The notes beneath the pieces were generated by a model. That model saw only the letters and a list, made by a program, of their open reading frames with translations. It did not search any database and was not told the origin of the DNA. A stretch of 64,000 nt of DNA from Notospermus geniculatus. Taxonomy: Eukaryota > Nemertea > Pilidiophora > Heteronemertea > Lineidae. The stretch is from contig NMRB01000158.1 in the NCBI GenBank assembly GCA_002633025.1, positions 22,504 to 86,503 of the forward strand. The letters are read 5' to 3'. Position numbers and translations under genes: made by a program. Positions 47,488 through 56,342 of the stretch are shown piece after piece (the stretch's first letter is position 1; every line of letters begins with the position of its first letter).

Positions 47488-47643
47488 CTTAAATGACACT
47501 GAAACGAGAAAGATTTGAGAAGGTTGTCACTCGTTATGACGATATCTGATTGTTTCCTCACTTGTGCCAAAATAGGGAGAAGACAGGATAGTGTAATTTG
47601 GAGGACATACACTGTATGTTGTACGTCAGCGACGGGCCATATT

Positions 47644-47764
47644 AGAGAGGTTTCGCAAGCACCCGGTTAGGCCATACGACGACGTTTATCTATTGTGTGG
47701 GGATACCCAAACAATAGATAAACGTCGTCGTATGGCCTAACCGGGCGCTTGCAAAACCTCCCTA
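47644..47764. repeat. Hairpin MITE with GAGAGGTTTCGCAAGC tips, copy 1 only
   Basis: GAGAGGTTTCGCAAGCACCC and GGGCGCTTGCAAAACCTCCC are the ends; the arms GGTTAGGCCATACGACGACG/CGTCGTCGTATGGCCTAACC and TTTATCTATTGT pair almost perfectly for about 53 bp around a loop of about 12. Copy 2 lacks it (CGGGCCATAATAAAACG at about 56489), with TA at the border. Confidence 0.92.
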
Positions 47765-48398
47765 ATAAAACGACGACCACTACTTTCCAGTCAGACCGGA
47801 CGTTACACAAACAGACCGAAGACAGTACAGTACCATGCAACACTGTCATTATGGAGTTTTGTCGGTTGGTTCACCAGGATAAAATGTATCGCCTGCACGT
47901 ATTTCACATCATACGACTTTGAGGAATAGTTACAGCAACAGCTGTCACCTGTTTTCGTTTGCAATACTTATGCCACAGTAACCTGTCTGTTGGAAAGCGC
48001 CATCCTGAACGCTGTCAATATTTTTAAAGATTATTCAATGTACGAGGTGGCGTGTTGGCAGATGTCACGCTTACCACGCTCACAGCGTCTAACCTTCAAC
48101 ATAATTGATAGAAAACCGGCACGAAGCTGACAAAACTTGTTGTCTCTAACTGAATCAGAATCAGAAAAATCTGATTCTGACAGCTCCAATATTCACATCG
48201 ATCTCGTAACAAGATTAACAAATCACAGAAATGTAATTTCGACGTAAACATTTCGATTTCCAATCGTGTACTTGAAGCTGTACCCTGCTGGTGGGTGTCG
48301 GAGATGTCGAGATGGTTTTTTAATCCGTGAAGAGGCGGGTTTAGCATGGGGGGATAATTCGTTTGGAAAGCTGCCAAATAGAAAGAGAAGGCAGGACA

Positions 48399-48475
48399 GC
48401 CGCGGTAGTGCAGTGGCAGAGCTTCTGATTTGGGTATAAGGGGTCTTGGGTTCGATTGCCAGCAGAGAGGTCGTT
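48399..48475 (+). repeat. tRNA-like SINE head, copy 1
   Basis: TAGTGCAGTGGCAGAGC is an A-box region and GGTTCGATTGCC a B box about 40 bases on, preceded by GCCGCGG. The stem pairing is incomplete, so it is read as a tRNA-derived SINE. The same sequence is at 57131 in copy 2. The two copies diverge completely about 25 bases downstream. Confidence 0.65.
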
Positions 48476-49067
48476 ACTTGGTATTCAGCTGGTCTGAAAG
48501 CGGTAAACCACCACGCAGCAAGTCGCTCCTTGAATTTCCAGAAGGACCTATCATTCTAGTTTGTCCACTTCTTGTCGTGACCGACGGATGAACATGAGTG
48601 GGATCATGAAAGACTGAGAGACGAGACGCCGGCAGTATCATGACCTGCCTCCCAAATGTGCAATAGATCCCCCTCCTCCAAACAATGGCCAAGTGCCAGA
48701 CCTCTCAGCCATCCGAACCCCGCTATTGACCGTCTCCTCTTCTTGAATGGTTGGCTCTCCCGAAAGCTTTCGACCCCCATCCCCAGCGGCTGTTTACTGA
48801 TGTATTGCCCAGTCTGTTATATGACCTCTAAGCTCCTTAGCGCTCCCGTCATCCGAGATGGTTGGTCTGTGGCCGTGTCCAGTGTTGCTGACATTATCGG
48901 CTACTTGAGAGATTATTGTTCGTCTATGGTTCTTAACGCTTTTTGTCCTTCGTGGCTCAGGATTGGGTGGTGGCTGCGACTGACAGTAGGTCTGAAGATC
49001 GAGGGATAACCGCTGAGGGTGTGGTTTTGAACGGCACGACGAATTTGCTCAATACAAAGCCCGGGGG

Positions 49068-49345
49068 NAGGTCAAGGTCAAGGTCAAACTTGATACTTTG
49101 AAGTATCTCTTCCTGTCGTAGAGGTAGTGGCATGATATCACCCATACTTAGGTTATTGAGGATGCCCATTCCGATTATGCAATGACCTTAACGATCAAAG
49201 GTCAAGGTCAAGGTCAAACTTGAGAATTTGAAATATCTATGCCCCTGATACAGATAGAGACATGATATCACCCGTACTTAGGTTATTGAGGCTGCCCATT
49301 TTGATTATGCAATGACGTTGATGATCAGATATCAAGGTCAAGGTC
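49068..49345. repeat. AGGTCA-rich minisatellite, about 128-bp unit
   Basis: AAGGTCAAGGTCAAGGTCAA recurs at about 49072, 49200 and 49330, each time followed by similar CTTGAnANTTTGAANTATCT and CATGATATCACCCGTACTTA. The unit is about 128 bp with a little over two copies. The head is a tandem of AAGGTCA half-sites. An N lies at 49067. Confidence 0.85.
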
Positions 49346-50710
49346 AACAATGAGATGAGTTATTGGCATGGGATCAAGTTCTGTGGGATTCAGCTTCGTT
49401 GTCCATCAGTCAATGTATCCAGATCTCTGTCAATGTATCCTGATCTCTATCAATGTATCTTCAATGTATCTCTATCAATGTATCTTCATCTCACTTTTAC
49501 ACTTCATGTAAAAGTACCTAATCGGGAACCATACGACATTTACAATGTCATCTTGTTCCATATGTAGTCGTTTAGTCTTTCAGTCCGCTCGTTGCTGCGT
49601 GTGACCACCTCGTTGCCGAACTTGATGGAACACGCCCTCATATCAACAAAATGACTTACTTTCTGTATGATATCTTTTGAAGATGACGGTTACCTTGGTA
49701 TGGTATTGATCAGTATTCGGTTCGACGCTACTGTTGTAGCAACATCAACATGCTTGAGTTAATTAATCAGGATATAATAACACGGACGTCAGGTTAGATA
49801 TCAGAGAATGCAATGACGATGTGTTCAGACGGAAAGAGAGCGAAACTATAAGATGAATCAGTGAACGGGAAAACGCGGTTACCCTGGAATCAAGTGGTGC
49901 ATGAGACCAGTACCCTCTCACTCACTTTCCTCTTCGTCCCTTTCTTCTCTCACTTCATCCCCCTCCCCCACCCTGCCTCCCTCCTCAAATACGGCGACTC
50001 TTCGGCCGCAGGTCCCCAAGGATAAAAACCATGACCATGTGGAAATTGAGGTAGGAATTCTTGACACAGTCACCACATTTCTGATTTATTGACGGTTCAA
50101 TAAAGGCGCAGCATGTGTTACGTTTATATGAAATATTTCCGTTCATCTTACAAGTTGTCGCAGAAAGCCCTCGAGATATCACTCGCAACCAACCCAGACA
50201 ACACCCGGAACCTGATTACTTCACTGAACTCAGCAGGTGCTGGGAGATTTGAACGTCTCACGGTTGAAGTACACGGAATTAATTGCTTGTACGTAATTAT
50301 AACGAGATCAGTGTCAGATTCATTTACACGGTTGGACTGACTTGGACATGCTTCCACGTTTGGGCTCTTGTAGCCGCGAGTAACAGTTTTAAACTCAGCA
50401 TCAGATGGTGCCCGGCAGTCCTGGCTGTCGGCCTACGCACTCAGCAGAGGTGCCATTCCTGTACGCCATTCCATTCTCTGGGCCCTTCCCACTCAGCTGA
50501 GCAAGTGCCAGTCCTGGATACGGCTCTCGGCCCTATCACTAAGCTTAAGAGGTGCCATTCCTGTACATAGCGCTAGACCTCAGCATGCACTCAGATAAGG
50601 TGGTGTCAGTCCTTTACAGGCACCAGCACTCGGTTGAGGTGGTGCCAGTTCTGTACATGTGTGTAGACCTTTATCGCAAGCCGTCCCTGCCATAAATCCA
50701 CCATGCTGTA

Positions 50711-50760
50711 ATTATTTACTACCATGCTAGTAAATATTTTCTACCATGGTAGTAAATAAT
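50711..50760. repeat. AT-rich palindrome at the duplication junction
   Basis: ATTATTTACTACCATGC and CCATGGTAGTAAATAAT are inverted copies with a second partial arm (GCTAGTAAATATTTTC) between them. It lies within the 94-bp spacer between the two 8.5-kb repeats and ends five bases before copy 2 begins. Confidence 0.85.
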
Positions 50761-50872
50761 TCTTCTTGGGTTCCCATAATCCATCTTGACCATCACAGAT
50801 TCGAGATGTCTCACACGCTGCTCCGCCAAGGTGCAGGATAGACGTAAGTTGGGTTGACTTGGAACAACTCAC

Positions 50873-52689
50873 CATCAGCTGCTGTTGATGGTACTGTCAG
50901 GGTGATCGCCACGACCCCCCGTGGCCTTTCCAGGTCCACCTGTATCCACTGGATCGGTGTAGCATCCTTCAAATCTTTTGCCGTACACTTAGCCTGGTTT
51001 GGGTAGCCATCTGTAACCACGGATGCTGGAACGTGGGTGTGGTGGATGGCCTTCCTTCCCAAAGCAACGTTCCCTGAATATGAAAGTACATGTATCACCA
51101 TCAGAGTGAAGGTAGATCTGTACGGAACTGACTCTTCGTTTAGTTCGTTATGAGATTCACTCGTCTTTGTGAATCAAGGAAAAATACCGACGTATATACA
51201 CTTAATGGCCCGTATTTTAGAATGCTCCTCAACGTAAAGGAGTTCCTCAAGGCTATTGTTCTCCTGTTGGGAACAATAGCCTTGAGGAACTCCTTTACGT
51301 CGAGGGGCATTCTAAAATACGGCCCAAAATCTATCGTGGAGTGGATTCTGGTCGTCTTGGTGCCCTATCCGTTTGTTACATACTTACAAAATGCATTCGG
51401 CTCGTACGCCTCCAGCTCACAGATCTGGAGGTACTCTGACGCAGTGTTTTTAGTCTTCTCCACAACGATAAACTGTCCAATACATAATTCTTGACACTTC
51501 CGTCGTATCACTAACTCCGGGCCGAGGGCGGAGACTTGGGTGGTACAGGTACTGAAGACATTCTTTGCCCAGTTTGTGGAATCAAATGTCACAGCACACA
51601 TCACTTTGAAGTTGGCGGAGTGCGTGGCTGAAGAGAGGAGATCAGATTTGGCAAAGGTGCAAAAAGAAGCTCTTTCTCTTGAATATCTTTTTTGTCTGGA
51701 GTCAAGCTGTAGTTGAGACGGTTGTCATGCTTTATGTAGGGGACTCGATCGACGTCCAGTTCGACTGCCATCTTCTCGTGTCGTCAGTGAGGGCTGTGCT
51801 CAACGACCGTCCAGAACAACCTCTTCGATCCGTCACTTGCGAAACCTCGTTTACCTTTTGTTTTGTGTGCACTATTGCATGGTAAATGTACAGAAGTTGA
51901 TTCTTTCAGGTAGTGTTGGCCATTTAGAACCATCAGCATATCAGCTTGTTGCCGAAATGTGGCTACCGATTTATCTGGCATTTCCGCCGTTGGCGTTCGA
52001 CCTCTGTCACCCCTACTGGTTGGCCGAGATCTAATTTGACTCTGCCTCTTTATCTCAACTTTACAGACTCTAAAATCTGATTAGCCCAAAACGATTCGAC
52101 GCAAACTTACGGTCCTCCTTCCTCGTAGCGAAGACTATCTGATCAATCTGCTTCACAGCCTTCAGGTCAATCGACAACCACGTCCTCGTCGATTTCTTGT
52201 TCACGATGGCACATTTCTTGTTTGCTGTTACACCGTCTCTGCTCCCATCCACGGCCTTGGCGGAGGCACTGTCGGTGTTGAGGTCCCCAGAACTCTTGGT
52301 GGTCATCCCGTATGCAACATTGTCAACTGTGAAGGCAAGGGGGGTTAGTTCTAGGGGCTACCTTTAGCACAAGCTGAAAGGGGCTATCCTCTTCCCACTT
52401 GGCCGAAAGGTCAATCTGCGAAACTGGGAGGGTGGGGGCGCGGCCGAATCTGACTGTAATTCGAAGAGATTCTCTTTAGCCCGCTTGGCCGAAAGGCCAG
52501 TTAGCCAAGCGGGTTGATCTTATACACACCCTTGTGGCGGACTGTCGTGGGACGTCAGTGGGTCCCTCCGTAAACCGTTCGCTTGTCGTTTTTGAAGTAA
52601 ATTCCCAGATACGTACCTCGTAAGAATCCCTCCACGGAGTTCATCCACACCGCAAAACAGAGTATCCAGGTGAGGCAGGCGTTCAGCAT
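50873..52689 (-). pseudogene. 5' fragment of the membrane FTP gene (four exons)
   Basis: Exons 52617-52689 (the same signal peptide), 52111-52326 (N), 51388-51627 (C) and 50873-51073 (N) keep frame, length, phase-1 junctions and splice sites of copy 1. Differences include Leu to Phe near the end of the first N exon, Ile to Leu in the C exon and Val to Ile in the second N exon. The homology stops in the following intron at 50765, so there are no further modules, linker or TM segment. It is either a truncated gene or an alternative 5' end that splices onward to the copy 1 exons (the next compatible acceptor is at 41945), or an allele placed in tandem by the assembly. Confidence 0.75.
51206..51325. 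repeat. Perfect hairpin insertion present only in copy 2
   Basis: GGCCCGTATTTTAGAATGC and GCATTCTAAAATACGGCC are the ends. Pairing continues through CTCAACGTAAAGGAGTTCC and CAAGGCTATTGTTC with nearly no mismatch, around a loop of nine to ten bases. Copy 1 lacks it (ACTTAATATCTATTG at about 42549). It lies in the intron between the C exon and the second N exon of the FTP fragment. Confidence 0.92.
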
Positions 52690-53756
52690 GTTGTTGGAAA
52701 ATTATCAAATGTACCACTTAAAAAAACTAATCACAACTCCTTCCTAAAGAATGGAGAAAGGGTTTCCTCATAAACTGCTTCTTAATTTCAGCTTTCTTGG
52801 AATAATTTTGGAGACAGTCTTGCAAACAACACTTCTGTCATGACATTTCTTTGTCAACCAATGTCTAGTTCCAGCCTTCCATCATGTTCTTAAGACTTTC
52901 TCCTGCAGAAATTATACTCCCAATTACGAAATCACTTCATCCTGGTATCATCCTTGAAAGATTTTATCTCTGGGTCATATCGAAATTTACCCAAACGAGC
53001 AATGCACGACGTAACAGGCAAGAGAAAAAAGTCTGATATTTTGGTCTCTAGTTTCCTTTGCTTTGGTCCCCGGGTTGGCATTGATGCCGCGGGGACAAAT
53101 GGCCAATATTCGCCCAATTAGAAAAAAGTTTAATCCATAAATCAGAAGCAAGATTGGTAGGACTATTTTATAACGTTCTCTACACTGTCTTTGTACCAGA
53201 ATGGTCCACCTTCTTGAGTTGAGATTGAAACCTTGGCACTGAACTGTGTTGGTCTCTTCTTAGGAACTACTTATTAAACTTTTTGGATTATACATGTGTA
53301 GCATTGTCTGTAAAATTCGTATCCATCTCCGCATAAACAAACCTAATCTCGGCTTACAAACTGAAGATTTTTTCTTTGTGCGTGTCATTCGCCCATAGAA
53401 ACCTCACGTAGCGAGAAGCATTTATGCAAACAGATTCTAAGAGGTTTAAAAAGAAGAATGAAACTTGGCCTAAAATACCTATCCGGTGAGATGAACACCC
53501 TGGGGTTGTCTGAGGCCGACCTTTTACTCATTCGGGACATAGGTGTGGTTTCACGTCTTCACAAATTTAAAGAAAGTCTTTCGTTACGTCATTCGAAAAA
53601 AGATTTGCCACGCATTGTCTCCAAACGCGTCATCCATTGGTCTAAATATGTCACGTTCCCTGTCACGTGACTTTCAATGGCCTTGCTCTTTCTCGTCAAG
53701 ACTTGACTGAAGTTTGACGCAAACTCCGCAACGAGGCTGTGTGTGTCAAAAGCCCG

Positions 53757-54134
53757 NNNNNNNNNNNNNNNNNNNNNNNNNNNNNNNNNNNNNNNNNNNN
53801 NNNNNNNNNNNNNNNNNNNNNNNNNNNNNNNNNNNNNNNNNNNNNNNNNNNNNNNNNNNNNNNNNNNNNNNNNNNNNNNNNNNNNNNNNNNNNNNNNNNN
53901 NNNNNNNNNNNNNNNNNNNNNNNNNNNNNNNNNNNNNNNNNNNNNNNNNNNNNNNNNNNNNNNNNNNNNNNNNNNNNNNNNNNNNNNNNNNNNNNNNNNN
54001 NNNNNNNNNNNNNNNNNNNNNNNNNNNNNNNNNNNNNNNNNNNNNNNNNNNNNNNNNNNNNNNNNNNNNNNNNNNNNNNNNNNNNNNNNNNNNNNNNNNN
54101 NNNNNNNNNNNNNNNNNNNNNNNNNNNNNNNNNN
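53757..54134. other. Assembly gap (378 N) in copy 2
   Basis: The left edge is in DNA identical to copy 1 (about 45160); the right edge is in DNA with no counterpart in copy 1 until about 54310. The gap therefore hides a structural difference between the copies. Confidence 0.95.
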
Positions 54135-55168
54135 TTTTTCTATATGTAGCAACATTCACAATGCCTAATTGGTGACTTAGATCATTCAAATAGATAGTTT
54201 GAACAGTCTTGTCGAACCGATCTTCATCAAAGTAGTTCACGGAGCAATATGGCGCTGTCCGATATACGTCAGAGTTACGATGTTGGCACGAATCGTTCTC
54301 TGACGTTCAGATTGACGAAAGAGCTGACGAATATAGCGAGTGTAAAACTGCAATTTCATAACATAGACACAAAAGCCATCTTCATACAACGTTTCTTATG
54401 CTTTATTTGATAAAATCAAAATCCAGTCTAACAAAAAAACAATGGCAAGCTTATTTATCATACCAAGAAGTTGATAAAATGGCAGACACAATACATTTGG
54501 CGTATGTCATAAAAAACTAAATGATTCTACTTCCAGTCCGTAAGCCCCTTGTTGGCACTTGTTAGTCCGTCGCCATGAATTCAGCTCCGAGCGCGATCCT
54601 AGCAATACTGGCATTTCCAGTTATAAGCGCCACGTGGCGGTTGCCAAATAAGACTTATTCTGTTGTAAACCTGCAAACTACCGCCACTAGGAGGCGCTGT
54701 AGGCGCCGGTACACATGTATTACTTGTTTTTAATACAACCGCTCGCTGCGCCGCCCTGTCGGGATAAAAAGTCAAGCGGGTTCATCATTGTTGGAAGGAC
54801 GGATCGGATGTTTTCATGTGAGATGACAGAAGTATGGACCCCTGCTGAGGTGTGTACTTCGACCTCCTTAATTTCGGTATGAAACGAGGCGGGGCGCCAC
54901 TGTTGATAGCGGCCGTCAAAGCTAACAACGCTTGTATTATTGGTCATATTGTTACTAGTCTATTACGATTACTAAGAACATTTTACTTGCTATAGATGTG
55001 TAGGCACTAAACCAGACTTGTTTAGTGGCCCATACGCTATCTCCCGCTAACAAATAGATCGACACTAAATATGCTGAAAAATGTTTAACTTTGATCTATC
55101 TTGATGCGACGGTTTAGTAAATTCAAATTCATATTCGAAATTACGATTCTTGTGTTGCTATTTTCTTG

Positions 55169-56342
55169 CTATGATGACGAGTTTCCGTTTCCGCTGTTTG
55201 AGCTTGCAGACATCACAGATAGAGGGAGCAGGTGTAGCGATCTATAATCGGCCATGTTGTAGGTGAATACTAACACCTCATGAGCCTGTCCGACATTGGA
55301 TTGGGTCAAGATCAAATACCCGGATGGTGAGAAAGCTACACACTTTGGCGAATTAAGGCCTTCTCTAGGTAATATTGTCTCCCAAAGTCGGCCATTTTTG
55401 GCGAGGATATAAACAGTGTTGTTGCCTACAATGATGATGTTGCTGTCCTCATCCAAACACAGTCCTTGTAACGAAATGAAGTGTTCCTCATGAAGTTTAA
55501 AATCCAGCATGGAAAATGTCTGAATTGGCTGTCCATCAAACGTAAAGAACTTGACACACGTGTTCCCGTTATCAGAAATGATAATTTGTTTGTCTTTATC
55601 AGTAGCAACGTAATATGGATGATCAAATTCAAGCGGGCCGTCGCCGTAAGAACCAAACTGGGTATAGACGCCCCCTTCTGGGTTCAAAACAGTAATATTA
55701 TGTTTACAAATATCAGTAATGACGTACCATCCGTCTGACGTCACAGATAACCCGTATGGAAAGTCAAACACTCCGTCGTCACCATGTTCGCGCACAAACT
55801 CGCCTTCTTGACTGAAGATTTTCAATCTCGCGTTAACTGTGTCCGTGATTGCGATATTCTCGTCTGGCGTCATGGCAACGCTCATGGGATAATTTAGTTT
55901 GTCGTGATCTGGTCCTTTTTGACCGAATTTCAATTTGAATAAACCGTCACCCGTGAAGATCTGTATCCGATGATTTTCGGTGTCGGCCACGATGATGTCA
56001 CCTGCAAGAAAATAAATGAAAAAATATTGTAATCAATACAGTAACAAGGCTGGACTGTGTTCGGCCACACATCACGCGAGATACAATGATGCAGTACGTG
56101 ACTCCAGTTAGTACTGTTGCATGGTAAAGTAAACCTGTGATGGGTTCACACCATAGGCCTGTTTTCTCACCTGTTTTAGTGACCGTGACCCCACACACCA
56201 TGTTAAACTGCCCTTTCGCCGGGCCCTTCTTCCCGAATTTCCTGACCAGCTTCCTCGGGCCTCCAGGGACGCGGGGCTGGACGCTGTCGGCACCAATCAG
56301 ACGACGAAGTAGGAACATGGCGTCGGTTTCCATCACGTCCAT
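55169..56342 (-). CDS. NHL-repeat beta-propeller protein, copy 2
   Basis: Exons 56171-56342 (172 bases) and 55169-56001 (833 bases) give the same 334-residue protein as copy 1. The one replacement that I see is Gln to His in GPDxDK of the second blade; most base changes are silent. All splice sites and the strong start context are kept. The intron is about 80 bp longer than in copy 1, with extra sequence at about 56073-56150. The reading frame is under constraint or the copies are very young. Confidence 0.85.

Larger units (their letters stand above)
42120..50670. repeat. Direct 8.5-kb repeat, copy 1
   Basis: From CTTGGGTTCCCATAATCC at 42120 to CATGTGTGTAGACC at about 50670 the sequence recurs at 50765-59209. 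It includes the first four exons of the membrane FTP gene, its upstream region and the whole NHL gene. The encoded proteins differ by only a few residues. Copy-specific blocks are 43206-43343, 43587-43740, 47644-47764 and 48492-49557. Confidence 0.92.
47765..50764. other. Region upstream of NHL copy 1 up to the duplication junction
   Basis: No protein exon is recognised. It contains a tRNA-like SINE head (48399-48475), a copy-specific block (48492-49557) with a plus-strand frame of 117 codons that I cannot assign, the AGGTCA minisatellite, and a stretch of repeated GTGCCAGTCCTG-like words at about 50400-50660. Any 5' exons of the NHL gene would have to be here. Confidence 0.45.

Noticed and set aside
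53589-54240. Several frames of 130 to 190 codons around 53.7-54.2 kb
   Set aside because: They consist of translated N bases in the assembly gap.
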